A DNA stretch of 64,000 nt from assembly GCA_022953095.1 (NCBI GenBank), contig JALJCR010000001.1, positions 310,001 to 374,000 on the forward strand. The letters run 5' to 3'. The position numbers were made by a program, and so were the translations under genes. Each line of letters starts with the position of its first letter. Position 1 is the stretch's first letter. Shown here piece after piece: positions 1-12,583 of this stretch. Below the pieces are notes generated by a model. That model was not told where the DNA came from. It did no database searches and saw only the letters and a list, made by a program, of their open reading frames with translations. This DNA is from Qipengyuania sp. ABI-127-1. GTDB taxonomy: Bacteria; Pseudomonadota; Alphaproteobacteria; Sphingomonadales; Sphingomonadaceae.

Positions 1-1278
1 TTTGGCGGAATTGGTCGCCAGTTCGTGGAATATCAGCGCCAGCGGCGTGGCCGCGCGCGGACCGATCGCGATTCCCGGACCGCTTACGCTGAACCGTTCC
101 TCGCCGGGTGTTTCGTAGGGCGCGAGCAGGTCTGCCAGCAGGCCGGAGAGCGTGTTCGCCGTTGGCCCGTGATCGGGGCGGACGTAACTGTGCGCCGTAT
201 TCAGGTCGCGAATCACCTGATTGAGTTCCGCCGCGAATTCCGCAACCTCCGGTTTCCCGCGCGAACGGATCGCGACGAGGCCAGAGACGACTGCGAAGAT
301 GTTCTTGATCCGGTGCGATAGCTCGTTTGCCAACAGATCGCGCGCGTCGGAAAGGCGGTGCTGGTGGTCGATATCGATCACCGTTCCGAACCAGCGATTG
401 GCATCCTCGCCCATCGGCATCCGGACAGCGCGAGACAGCATCCAGCGGTATTCGCCGTCAGACATCTTGAGGCGCCATTCGCGTTCGTAGGGTCGGCCAC
501 TTTCGAGCGAGGTACGAAATTCGGTCGCTGCGGCGTCCCAGTCTTCGGGGTGGATCGCGGCGCGCCAGTCTTCGACCGTATTGGGTTTTGGCAGTCCTGT
601 CAGCCCTTCCCACTGCGCATTGACCTGGTCGAAACGCCCGGATGAGTCGGCCGACCAGGCGATTCCCGGAACGCTGTCGATCATCCGCTGGAGATAGTCA
701 TCGCGAGCGGCGACCGCTTCCTGCGCGGTTTCCCCCAACCGCCGTTGCGAGATGCGCCGCATGACGGCCCGTGCCAGGGTGGCCAGGCTTTCGCTCTGGA
801 AGGGAGTGAGCCCCGCGTTGCGCGGCTCGGTATCGATCACGCACAAGGCACCGAGCGGGGCGCCCTCCGACGAAATTAACGGGTGGCCGGCGTAGAAGCG
901 AATGTGCGGGGGGCCGGTGACCAGCGCGTTCTTGGCAAAGCGCTCGTCCTTTTGCGCATCGCTCACTTCCATCGCCTCTCCGCCGAGCATCGCGTGCGCG
1001 CAGAAGCTTGTGGACCGGGGCGTTTCGCGCGCCTCGATCCCGGCACGCGTGAGGAATAGCTGCCGACCTTCCTCCACCATGGTGACCATCGCCATGGGCG
1101 CTCCGCACAGCTTGGCAACCAGTTCGACCAGTTCCTGCAATTCGGGGTCGTCGACCAGGCCGTCTACACCATGCGCTGCGAGGATCGCGAGGCGCTTGTC
1201 CTCGTCGCAATGGGCATCCGAAGGTGTTTTTCCTTCGGGCCACGGGATGGGACTCTTCCGCAACATGCCGATGCTCAT
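1..1278 (-). CDS. HWE-family sensor histidine kinase with GAF and PAS domains (3' end outside window)
   Basis: The frame is open on the minus strand from an ATG at 1278 to the left edge (426 codons, no stop), so this is a partial gene. By translation the order is: short leader, GAF-like domain at about residues 35-180, PAS/PAC domain at about 193-307 (includes the PAC-like stretch [15 protein letters not shown]), then the H-box ELSHRIKN with the phospho-accepting His at about 322. The N-box HELATNSAK starts at about 418, just at the window edge. These boxes are typical of the HWE/HisKA_2 kinases common in alphaproteobacteria, which often act in light or general stress signalling. No transmembrane segment is visible, so it is probably cytosolic. 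A second ATG lies four codons downstream; no strong ribosome site decides between them. The partner regulator is not in the window. Confidence 0.85.
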   Translation of the reverse strand, partial: MSIGMLRKSPIPWPEGKTPSDAHCDEDKRLAILAAHGVDGLVDDPELQELVELVAKLCGAPMAMVTMVEEGRQLFLTRAGIEARETPRSTSFCAHAMLGGEAMEVSDAQKDERFAKNALVTGPPHIRFYAGHPLISSEGAPLGALCVIDTEPRNAGLTPFQSESLATLARAVMRRISQRRLGETAQEAVAARDDYLQRMIDSVPGIAWSADSSGRFDQVNAQWEGLTGLPKPNTVEDWRAAIHPEDWDAAATEFRTSLESGRPYEREWRLKMSDGEYRWMLSRAVRMPMGEDANRWFGTVIDIDHQHRLSDARDLLANELSHRIKNIFAVVSGLVAIRSRGKPEVAEFAAELNQVIRDLNTAHSYVRPDHGPTANTLSGLLADLLAPYETPGEERFSVSGPGIAIGPRAATPLALIFHELATNSAK

Positions 1279-1420
1279 GCGCCTAGGAGCAAGCATCTAT
1301 GGCGTAAAGCATTTAGCATCGTGCCTGGCCTTGCCCGCCTATTCGGTTTGCTCCGTGCCGCCCGCTCCGCTACGGGCTCGCTCCGCATACGAATTTTCGC
1401 GAGGCGTTTGAGGAGAGACC

Positions 1421-2590
1421 ATGCGCGCGACCCCCGATTTCGATTTCCAGCTCGGCGAAAGCGCCGAGATGATCCGCGAGAGCGTGTCTCGCTTCGCCGA
1501 CGAGCAGATCGCTCCGCTGGCAGAAAAGGTCGATCGCGAAGATTACTTCCCGAAGGCCGAGCTGTGGCAGCAGATGGGCGAGCTGGGCCTGCACGGCATC
1601 ACTGTGAGCGAACAGGATGGCGGGCTCGGTCTCGGCTATCTGGAACATGTCATCGCGGTGGAGGAAGTCAGCCGTGCAAGCGCGAGCGTGGGCCTCAGCT
1701 ATGGGGCGCATTCCAACCTCTGCGTCAACCAGATTGCGCGCTGGGGTAACGCGGAACAAAAGGCCAAATATCTTCCGAAGCTCATCAGCGGCGAACATGT
1801 GGGCAGCCTGGCGATGAGCGAGGCAGGCGCCGGTTCGGACGTCGTCTCGATGAAGGCGAAGGCCGAGAAGGTCGATGGCGGTTATGTGCTCAACGGCACG
1901 AAGTTCTGGATCACCAACGCGCCTTACGCCGATACGCTGGTGGTCTATGCCAAGACGTCGCCTGACGCCGCCAGCCGCGGCATCACGACCTTCCTGATCG
2001 AAAAAGATTTCGACGGCTTCTCGATCGGCCAGAAGATCGAGAAGGTCGGCATGCGCGGCTCGCCCACGGCCGAGCTGGTGTTCGACGATTGCTTCGTGCC
2101 CGAAGAGAACGTCATGGGACCCGAAAACGGCGGCGTCGGCGTGCTGATGAGCGGGCTCGATTATGAGCGCGTGGTGCTTGCCGGATTGCAGCTCGGCGTG
2201 ATGCAGGCCTGCCTCGACACGGTCATCCCCTACCTTCGCGAGCGCAAGCAGTTCGGCAAGCCCATCGGCAGTTTCCAGCTTATGCAGGCCAAGGTGGCGG
2301 ATATGTATGTCGCGCTGCAATCGGCGCGTGCCTACACCTATGCCGTGGCCAAGAGCTGCGATGCGGAGAAGACCACCCGCTTCGATGCGGCAGGCGCGAT
2401 TCTGCTGGCATCGGAAAACGCCTTCCGCGTGGCCGCCGAAAGCGTCCAGGCACTGGGCGGTGCGGGCTACACGCTCGACTGGCCGGTGGAACGGTACATG
2501 CGCGATGCGAAGCTGCTCGACATCGGCGCTGGCACCAACGAGATCAGGCGAATGCTGATCGGGCGCGAACTGATCGGGGCGGCGGGGTGA
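1421..2590 (+). CDS. liuA: isovaleryl-CoA dehydrogenase
   Basis: This 389-residue acyl-CoA dehydrogenase oxidises isovaleryl-CoA to 3-methylcrotonyl-CoA in leucine breakdown, using FAD and passing electrons to ETF. It shows the full family layout: helical N-terminal domain, the beta-domain signature [10 protein letters not shown] near residue 132, and the C-terminal helical domain ending in the [16 protein letters not shown] signature. Glu249, in [10 protein letters not shown], sits where isovaleryl-CoA dehydrogenases carry their catalytic base. That position, rather than the Glu near residue 370 used by short-chain enzymes, supports the substrate call. The next genes include methylcrotonyl-CoA carboxylase beta, which acts on the product. 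An AGGAGAG ribosome site precedes the ATG. Confidence 0.93.
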   Translation: MRATPDFDFQLGESAEMIRESVSRFADEQIAPLAEKVDREDYFPKAELWQQMGELGLHGITVSEQDGGLGLGYLEHVIAVEEVSRASASVGLSYGAHSNLCVNQIARWGNAEQKAKYLPKLISGEHVGSLAMSEAGAGSDVVSMKAKAEKVDGGYVLNGTKFWITNAPYADTLVVYAKTSPDAASRGITTFLIEKDFDGFSIGQKIEKVGMRGSPTAELVFDDCFVPEENVMGPENGGVGVLMSGLDYERVVLAGLQLGVMQACLDTVIPYLRERKQFGKPIGSFQLMQAKVADMYVALQSARAYTYAVAKSCDAEKTTRFDAAGAILLASENAFRVAAESVQALGGAGYTLDWPVERYMRDAKLLDIGAGTNEIRRMLIGRELIGAAG

Positions 2591-2892
2591 GCGCAGACGA
2601 GGACTACGTCTACGACGAGGAAAGTGGCGAGTGGATGCCCGCTTCGGAGTTGGCCGCAAAGCAGGCAACGACCGAAAGTGTCGAGGTTCGAGACGCGGTT
2701 GGCAACCTGCTTCAGGATGGCGATCAGGTCACACTGGTCAAGGATCTCAATGTGAAGGGAGCGGGCCAAACACTGAAACAAGGCACGCTCATCAAATCGA
2801 TCCGGCTGACCGGTGATGCGCAGGAAATCGACTGTAGATATCCTGGCATCAAGGGCCTCGTTCTGCGTGCCGAATTCGTGAAAAAGCGTTAG
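2587..2892 (+). CDS. PhnA/YjdM C-terminal-domain protein lacking the zinc ribbon
   Basis: This 101-residue protein starts at a GTG that overlaps the liuA stop by four bases, so the two are translationally coupled. Residues from about 33 to the end match the PhnA C-terminal domain ([20 protein letters not shown], then [11 protein letters not shown] and a terminal EFVKK). The E. coli homologue has an N-terminal four-cysteine zinc ribbon. Here the corresponding segment is acidic ([12 protein letters not shown]) and has no cysteine, so the ribbon is lost. PhnA-family proteins were historically linked to phosphonate use but are not phosphonoacetate hydrolases in general; the function is unknown. 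Its place between two leucine-catabolic genes is unusual. Confidence 0.85.
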   Translation: MSADEDYVYDEESGEWMPASELAAKQATTESVEVRDAVGNLLQDGDQVTLVKDLNVKGAGQTLKQGTLIKSIRLTGDAQEIDCRYPGIKGLVLRAEFVKKR

Positions 2893-2901
2893 GGCCAATC
2901 A

Positions 2902-4512
2902 ATGACCGCACCCGTTCTCACATCCACGCTCGACCGCGAGGCTCCTGACGCCAAGGCGCGCTTTGAGCACAACACATCACTTGCGGCAGACCTGCGCTCC
3001 ACCGTTGCTGCCGCCGCACTGGGTGGCTCCGAAGGCAGCCGCGAGCGGCATGTCGGGCGCGGCAAGCTGCTTCCGCGCGAACGGGTCGAGCGACTGCTCG
3101 ATCCGGGCAGCCCTTTCCTCGAAATCGGCCAGCTTGCCGCCAACGGCATGTATGGCAAGGACGAGATCAACGGCGCGGGGATGATCGCCGGGATCGGGCG
3201 CGTCTCGGGGCGGCAGGTGATGATCGTGTGCAACGATGCCACCGTGAAAGGCGGCACCTATTACCCGATGACGGTCAAGAAGCACCTGCGCGCGCAGGAG
3301 ATCGCGCAGGAAAACCGGCTGCCGTGCATCTACCTCGTCGATAGCGGTGGGGCGAACCTGCCGCATCAGGCCGAGGTCTTCCCCGACCGCGATCATTTCG
3401 GGCGCATCTTCTTCAACCAGGCCAATATGTCCGCACAAGGCATCCCGCAGATCGCCTGTGTGATGGGGAGCTGCACGGCGGGCGGGGCTTACGTGCCCGC
3501 CATGTCCGACGAGACGGTGATCGTGCGCAATCAGGGAACGATCTTCCTCGCCGGGCCGCCGCTGGTGAAGGCGGCAACGGGCGAGGAAATCAGCGCCGAG
3601 GATCTGGGCGGCGGCGATCTCCACGCCAAAAAATCGGGCGTGGTCGATCACCTCGCCGAGAATGACGAGCACGCGCTGACCATTGTGCGCGATATCGTGT
3701 CGCATCTCGGCGATAATTATGCCGGGGCTAAGAACATCGAGCTGCGCGATCCGCGCCCACCGAAATTCGATGCCGACGATCTCTATGCGTTGATCCCCGA
3801 CGATGTGCGCGCGCCCTACGATGTGCACGAGGTCATCGCCCGCCTCGTCGACGGCAGCGAGTTCCACGAGTTCAAGCAGCATTACGGCAGCACGCTGGTC
3901 TGCGGTTTCGCGCATATCTGGGGCATGCCGGTTGCGATCCTCGCCAATAATGGCGTGCTGTTTTCCGAAAGCGCGCAGAAGGGTGCGCATTTCATCGAGC
4001 TGGCCTGCCAGCGCCGCATCCCGCTGCTGTTCCTCCAGAACATCTCCGGCTTCATGGTCGGGGGGAAATACGAGGCGGAAGGCATCGCCAAGCATGGCGC
4101 CAAGCTGGTCACTGCCGTGGCCACCGCGACCGTCCCCAAGGTCACCGTGGTCATCGGCGGCAGCTTCGGTGCGGGCAATTACGGCATGTGCGGCCGTGCC
4201 TATAGCCCGCGCTTCCTGTTCACCTGGCCCAATGCGCGCATTTCCGTGATGGGCGGCGAACAGGCCGCGTCGGTCCTCGCCACCGTTCACCGCGACGCCG
4301 ATAGCTGGACCGACGAACAGGCCGAGGAGTTCAAAGCCCCGATCCGCCAGAAATACGAGGATGAGGGCAATCCCTATTATGCCACCGCCCGCCTGTGGGA
4401 CGATGGCGTGATCGACCCGGCGCAGACCCGCGATGTGCTGGGACTAGCGTTTGCCGCGACGCTCGAGGCCCCGCTGCCGGAGAAGCCGCAATTCGGCGTC
4501 TTCAGGATGTAA
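2902..4512 (+). CDS. liuB: methylcrotonoyl-CoA carboxylase, carboxyltransferase (beta) subunit
   Basis: This 536-residue carboxyltransferase transfers CO2 from biotin to 3-methylcrotonyl-CoA, the step after isovaleryl-CoA dehydrogenase. The N half carries the acyl-CoA site signature [16 protein letters not shown]. The C half carries the oxyanion/biotin-side signature [16 protein letters not shown] followed by [11 protein letters not shown]. Length and both signatures match methylcrotonyl-CoA carboxylase beta better than propionyl-CoA carboxylase. It starts nine bases after the PhnA-like gene and probably shares its transcript. The biotin-carrying alpha subunit, the hydratase and HMG-CoA lyase that usually follow in liu operons are not found nearby, so the pathway is split between loci. 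Confidence 0.93.
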   Translation: MTAPVLTSTLDREAPDAKARFEHNTSLAADLRSTVAAAALGGSEGSRERHVGRGKLLPRERVERLLDPGSPFLEIGQLAANGMYGKDEINGAGMIAGIGRVSGRQVMIVCNDATVKGGTYYPMTVKKHLRAQEIAQENRLPCIYLVDSGGANLPHQAEVFPDRDHFGRIFFNQANMSAQGIPQIACVMGSCTAGGAYVPAMSDETVIVRNQGTIFLAGPPLVKAATGEEISAEDLGGGDLHAKKSGVVDHLAENDEHALTIVRDIVSHLGDNYAGAKNIELRDPRPPKFDADDLYALIPDDVRAPYDVHEVIARLVDGSEFHEFKQHYGSTLVCGFAHIWGMPVAILANNGVLFSESAQKGAHFIELACQRRIPLLFLQNISGFMVGGKYEAEGIAKHGAKLVTAVATATVPKVTVVIGGSFGAGNYGMCGRAYSPRFLFTWPNARISVMGGEQAASVLATVHRDADSWTDEQAEEFKAPIRQKYEDEGNPYYATARLWDDGVIDPAQTRDVLGLAFAATLEAPLPEKPQFGVFRM

Positions 4513-4585
4513 CCGGCGGGAAACCGCTGCATCCCTATCGCTTTCCCCAACGTAACTGCTACGTCTACGTCCGAGGGAGAGTAAA

Positions 4586-5212
4586 TTGCCGTCCAACGGG
4601 CCTCGCCGCAAGCGATCGATCCTGTCGCGCATCGTGCGGCGTATCATCATGGCGATTTACCACTGGAAGGGTTGGAAGCTCGACGGACATCTGCCAGACA
4701 TTCCGAAATACGTAATCGCCGGGGCGCCGCATTCATCGAATTGGGACTTCGTGTTCTTCATTGGTGCAACCGCGGAAGAGGGCGTCGAGCCGAACTTCAT
4801 GGGCAAGCACACGCTGTTCCAGGGTATCTTGAAAAACTTCATGCTGGATATGGGCGGAATTCCCATCGACCGGAACAAGCAGACCAATATGGTCGAGCAG
4901 ATCGCCGCCGAATTCGACCGGCGCGAACGGCTGGCGCTGGTGATTGCCGCGGAAGGTACGCGCAGCTCGAAGGGCGAATGGAAATCGGGCTTCTACAACA
5001 TCGCCCGTGCCGCCAACGTGCCGATCGTTCCGGTATGGGTATGTAACGAGCGCAGACTTCTCGGCTTCGGTCCGGCGATCGAACCCACGGGAAGTTATGC
5101 GCAAACCCTGCTGGAGATCGCCCGCTTCATGCGCTCCAAACTGCCCGATTACGCGCGGTTCAAGGTGCTGGAACAACAGGCTATGCGCCTGATCGAGGAG
5201 GACAGAGGATGA
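4586..5212 (+). CDS. lysophospholipid (1-acylglycerol-phosphate type) acyltransferase
   Basis: A 208-residue PlsC-like acyltransferase starts from TTG; a GAGGGAGA ribosome site at 4573-4580 supports that start. The catalytic H-X4-D motif is HSSNWD at residues 49-54 and the glycerophosphate-binding motif EGTR is at residues 123-126. GGIPIDR near residue 90 matches the family's third block. It likely transfers an acyl chain to a lysophospholipid or related acceptor at the inner membrane. No long membrane helix is seen; the basic N-terminus (RRKRSILSRIVRRI) could bind membrane. It overlaps the next gene by four bases (ATGA), so the pair is probably co-transcribed. Exact acceptor unknown. Confidence 0.85.
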   Translation: MPSNGPRRKRSILSRIVRRIIMAIYHWKGWKLDGHLPDIPKYVIAGAPHSSNWDFVFFIGATAEEGVEPNFMGKHTLFQGILKNFMLDMGGIPIDRNKQTNMVEQIAAEFDRRERLALVIAAEGTRSSKGEWKSGFYNIARAANVPIVPVWVCNERRLLGFGPAIEPTGSYAQTLLEIARFMRSKLPDYARFKVLEQQAMRLIEEDRG

Positions 5213-6012
5213 TCGTCGAAGCGCTATTGGCCAATGCCGCGATTTTGCTGGGACTGGCGCTGATGCTGTGGGTGATTTCCCTGCAGATCGACGATGTGAG
5301 TTTTGTCGATGCCTATTGGGGCGGGGGGATGGCGCTGATGGCGCTGGTAAGCTGGCTCAGGCTCTACGATCCCGGACCGCTGGCGACCTTGCTGATGGCG
5401 ATGACAGTCATCTGGGGCGCGCGGCTGTGCCTGTACCTTCTCATTCGCTGGCGGCGCGAGGGTGAGGACAAGCGGTACAAGCGCATACTCAGGACGGATC
5501 GCGAAAAGGGGCGCTTCGCGCTGGCCGCGCTTACCAAGGTCTTTCTCGGCCAGTCGGTTCTGCTTTTCCTGGTCTCCAGCCCAGCGCAATACGGAATTCT
5601 GGAAGCCAGCGCGTTGACGCCGATCAGCGGGCTGGCACTGGTCGGATTCACGCTATGGGTGGTGGGTATAGTCTTCGAATGGGTCGGCGACTGGCAGCTC
5701 GCCCGCTTCAAGGCGAATGCGGCGAATGACGGCAAAGTGATGGACAAGGGGCTGTGGCGCTATACCCGCCACCCCAACTATTTCGGCGATGCGTGCGTGT
5801 GGTGGGGCATATGGCTTGCCGCGGCCTCGGCGGGCTGGTGGGTCGCCGCCGCGACCGTTATCGGGCCGCTTTTCCTCACATTCACGCTGACCCGATGGTC
5901 GGGCGCGCCCCTGCTCGAAGGCGGGATGAAGAAATCGCGGCCCGGATACGCGGAATATCGGGCGCGGACGTCGGCCTTCGTCCCGCTCCCGCCGAAGAAA
6001 TCCTTGAGCTGA
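5209..6012 (+). CDS. DUF1295 family membrane protein (steroid 5-alpha-reductase-like C-terminus)
   Basis: A 267-residue integral membrane protein with about six to seven hydrophobic segments. The family hallmark GLWRYTRHPNYFGD is at residues 181-194; this motif is shared with the C-terminal NADPH-binding region of steroid 5-alpha reductases and isoprenylcysteine methyltransferases. The substrate of bacterial DUF1295 proteins is unknown; a lipid or fatty-acid-derived molecule is plausible because the upstream overlapping gene is a phospholipid acyltransferase. The ATG overlaps the stop of that gene. Confidence 0.85.
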   Translation: MIVEALLANAAILLGLALMLWVISLQIDDVSFVDAYWGGGMALMALVSWLRLYDPGPLATLLMAMTVIWGARLCLYLLIRWRREGEDKRYKRILRTDREKGRFALAALTKVFLGQSVLLFLVSSPAQYGILEASALTPISGLALVGFTLWVVGIVFEWVGDWQLARFKANAANDGKVMDKGLWRYTRHPNYFGDACVWWGIWLAAASAGWWVAAATVIGPLFLTFTLTRWSGAPLLEGGMKKSRPGYAEYRARTSAFVPLPPKKSLS

Positions 6013-6085
6013 ATCAAGCGGGGGGTTTAACCGGCGCGCGCGCGTCCCTAATTTCCGACAGGAGCCGATTTGGGAGCGTGCCGAC

Positions 6086-6712
6086 GTGAGCGGGAAGGAC
6101 ATCGACGATTTGCGCAGCCGCTTCGCGCGTGAGGCGATGGCGCTGCTGGAGCGCACCGGCGAGGAAGTCACCCGGACGCGGCTCGCAGCCGAGCTGGGGG
6201 TTGCGCGAAGCCGGGTGGAAACGGTCTTTCCCGAAGATGGCGACCTTTTCGACGCCATCACCGCCGAATGGTTCGCGCCCAAGCTGGCGGTGATGGACGA
6301 GGTCATGGCCTCCAATTTGCCGCCACGGCGCAAGATGTACGAGTTTTTCGCCCGCCGCTTTCGTCTGTTGCGGCAGAACTTTCGCGACGATCCGGCCACC
6401 TTCAACCTCTATGTCGAGATGGGCGAACGCTATTTCGAATATGCGCGCAGCTATATCGATCTGGGAGACCACTATCTGTGCGAACTGATCGCGGAGGCGC
6501 AGGCCGAAGGATTCCTCGAGGGGCTCGATGTCGATACGGCCATGTCGCTGATCAACCAGATGGTGCTGTGCTATATCCAACCCTACATGATCGCCCTGCT
6601 CAATGATCGGCTGAGCGAAGAGAAGCTTGCCCTGATTGTGGCGGCGATTTTCGATGGGCTGGACGCAAAGGATGGCGGTGCGCGCGGCACGCAGGACATC
6701 CGCGCCGCCTGA
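6086..6712 (+). CDS. TetR/AcrR family transcriptional regulator
   Basis: A 208-residue protein with a GTG start. The N-terminal 50 residues form a TetR helix-turn-helix (TRTRLAAELGVARSRVETVFPEDGDLFDAI, quoted here as two adjoining helices around residues 29-58). The remainder is an all-helical ligand/dimer domain. The recognition helix has VARSRVETVF where most TetR proteins carry a VSxxTLYxYF-like stretch, so its DNA target is probably divergent. Its stop is immediately adjacent to the stop of the convergent AI-2E transporter. The 73-base gap after the DUF1295 gene leaves open whether it regulates the upstream acyltransferase pair. Confidence 0.75.
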   Translation: MSGKDIDDLRSRFAREAMALLERTGEEVTRTRLAAELGVARSRVETVFPEDGDLFDAITAEWFAPKLAVMDEVMASNLPPRRKMYEFFARRFRLLRQNFRDDPATFNLYVEMGERYFEYARSYIDLGDHYLCELIAEAQAEGFLEGLDVDTAMSLINQMVLCYIQPYMIALLNDRLSEEKLALIVAAIFDGLDAKDGGARGTQDIRAA

Positions 6713-7804
6713 TCAACCCGGCGATTCTGCGGCTTGCGACGCGGTCGGAGCGCGCTGTTCGGCGAAAATGCTCCACCCTGCCAGGAAAAGCCCGCAAACC
6801 AGCGGGCCGACGACGATGCCCGACAGGCCCATCATGGCGATCCCGCCCAGCGTGGTGACGAGAATGAGCCAGTCGGGTATGCCCGTGTCCCGACCGACGA
6901 GGATCGGACGCAGGACGTTGTCGGCCATGCCGATCAGCGCAACGCCGGACACGATGACGGCGACCCCTTCCCAGATCGCCCCGGTCGCCAGCAAATAGAT
7001 CGCGGCCGGTACCCAGACGATCGCCGGGCCGAGCGCCGGCAGCAGCGAGGCGATCGCCATGATCACGCCAAGCAGCAGGACCGAGGGCACCCCCACGATC
7101 CAGAAGGTCAGCGCCCCCAGCGCCCCCTGTACCAGGCCGACCACGACCGAACCCTTGATCGTGGCGCGTACGATGGTGAGGAACCGCTCCGCCAGCCGGT
7201 CGGCAACCCCGCGTTCCATCGGCAGCGCTGCGAGCACGGCATCGCCAACCATGCGCCCGTCGCGTAATAGGAAAAAGCCGACATAGAGCGCGATTCCAAA
7301 GCTGAGAACGAAACCGAACACGCTGCCGCCGATGGCGAGCGCTTGCTGCGCGATCAGCCCGAGGCTGGCCTGGACAAAGGCCGTCACGCGCTCCTGCACG
7401 GCGCTTAGCTCGCCGAAACCGGCACTTGCCAGCGATGTCTGTATATTGGCGGGAAGAGCGCTGAAGACCTGCTCGAAATATATCGCGACATCGATATCGC
7501 CTTCGCTGAACGCCAAGAAGAGCCCTGCGGCCTCGTCGACCACGGCACTGCCGATCCACAAAGACGGCAAAACCACGGCGAAAAGGATCACCACCATGCT
7601 GGCCAGCGCCGACTGGCTTTCCTTCCCGGGGCGCCGGAGAAGGAACCAGCGGTAGAGCGGCTGAAAGACGATCGCGCCCATCGCCGCCCAGAGCAGCGGG
7701 CGGGCGAAGGGAAGGACCACCATCAGCAACGCGAAGGTGACAAGACCCAAGAAGAGCAGAAAACCCCGCTGTTCGACCGGCTCGGTTGTCCGCTCTGCGC
7801 TCAT
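6713..7804 (-). CDS. AI-2E family (PerM/TqsA-like) membrane transporter
   Basis: This is a 363-residue permease with the AI-2E family architecture: two N-terminal helices, a soluble amphipathic middle domain, and a C-terminal membrane block. The terminal part has the family signatures GVIMAIASLLPALGP and LVTTLGGIAMMGLSGIVVGPL. The ATG at 7804 (MSAERTTEP) is preferred over one 24 codons upstream, because the latter would lie inside gyrB. It begins five bases after the gyrB stop and is likely co-transcribed with it. Members export varied small molecules or act as Na+/H+ antiporters; quorum-signal transport is established only for a few, so the substrate here is unassigned. Confidence 0.88.
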   Translation of the reverse strand: MSAERTTEPVEQRGFLLFLGLVTFALLMVVLPFARPLLWAAMGAIVFQPLYRWFLLRRPGKESQSALASMVVILFAVVLPSLWIGSAVVDEAAGLFLAFSEGDIDVAIYFEQVFSALPANIQTSLASAGFGELSAVQERVTAFVQASLGLIAQQALAIGGSVFGFVLSFGIALYVGFFLLRDGRMVGDAVLAALPMERGVADRLAERFLTIVRATIKGSVVVGLVQGALGALTFWIVGVPSVLLLGVIMAIASLLPALGPAIVWVPAAIYLLATGAIWEGVAVIVSGVALIGMADNVLRPILVGRDTGIPDWLILVTTLGGIAMMGLSGIVVGPLVCGLFLAGWSIFAEQRAPTASQAAESPG

Positions 7805-7808
7805 CCGG

Positions 7809-10382
<2,574 letters not shown>

Positions 10383-10404
10383 TTACCCACAGATTGACGT
10401 CTCG

Positions 10405-10424
10405 CCGGTTTCAGCTGCAACCGG
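10405..10424. promoter_or_regulatory. 20-bp near-perfect palindrome upstream of sdaA (operator candidate)
   Basis: CCGGTTTCAGCTGCAACCGG reads the same on both strands except at one symmetric pair. It lies between the divergent gyrB and sdaA starts, 36 bases before the preferred sdaA ATG, where a repressor or activator would act. The binding protein is unknown. Confidence 0.4.
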
Positions 10425-10459
10425 TTGATTTCGGCATGCGAAAAGCGCATCCAGACCGC

Positions 10460-11835
<1,376 letters not shown>

Positions 11836-11842
<7 letters not shown>

Positions 11843-12543
11843 CGCTGTTCGCAGTGGTGGGCGCGGTGTCGGGAGCGCTGGTCCTGGGCGCTGTCTGGGG
11901 CCTTTACGGGACCTTCCGCGCGCGTGTGGAAGGCGTGGTGGTCGCCATTGCGGGCGGAGCGCTGTTGCTTTCGCTGGTGCTCGACCTCGTGCAGCCCGCA
12001 ATCGAGAAGAGTTCGATGATAACCGCGCTGCTGGGGGTTTTGGCGGGCGCGGGGATCTTCGCGGTGGTCGATTATTGGATCGACGAGAAATGGGGCTCGC
12101 AAGGTGGCGGCGGAATGCTCGCCGCGGTCACGCTCGATGGTATTCCCGAAAACCTCGCGCTTGGTGTGGCCCTGATCGGTGCGGGAGCGCACGAAGCTGC
12201 GGCGCTGGCGGGATCGATCCTGATCTCCAACCTGCCCGAAGCGGCCAGCGGGGCACGGTCGATGCGCGAAGAGCAGGCGTTCTCCAAGGGGCACATACTC
12301 GCGATATGGGCGAGAACCGCGGCAATCCTGTCGCTGGCGGCGCTTCTGGGGAACACGCTGTTTGCCGCGCTCAATCAAGATCTTCTGGCGTTCACAAGCT
12401 GTGTCGCGGCAGGCGCGGTCGCGGCAAGCCTGACGACCGAAATCATGCCCAAGGCGCACGAACAGGCGCGCCATTGGGCAGGCTTTGCGACGGCTGTGGG
12501 ATTGCTGCTGGCCCTGGTCCTGCATTCGCTGGGCGGCGGATAG
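11836..12543 (+). CDS. ZIP family metal transporter
   Basis: A 235-residue membrane protein with about eight hydrophobic segments, translated from an ATG that lies within the last codons of sdaA. The ZIP signature for metal binding in the fourth helix is visible as AVTLDGIPENLALGVALIGA; the His typical of many ZIPs (HNxPEG) is replaced by Asp (LDGIPEN). The fifth-helix partner is ISNLPEAASGARSM. ZIP proteins import Zn, Fe or other divalent metals. Tight coupling to an iron-sulfur enzyme may hint at iron, but that is inference only. The larger open frame upstream of this ATG belongs to antisense-like noise inside sdaA. Confidence 0.85.
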
Positions 12544-12583
12544 CCTATCGACAGCGCGGCGATTGGCCCTAGTGTAAAACAAT

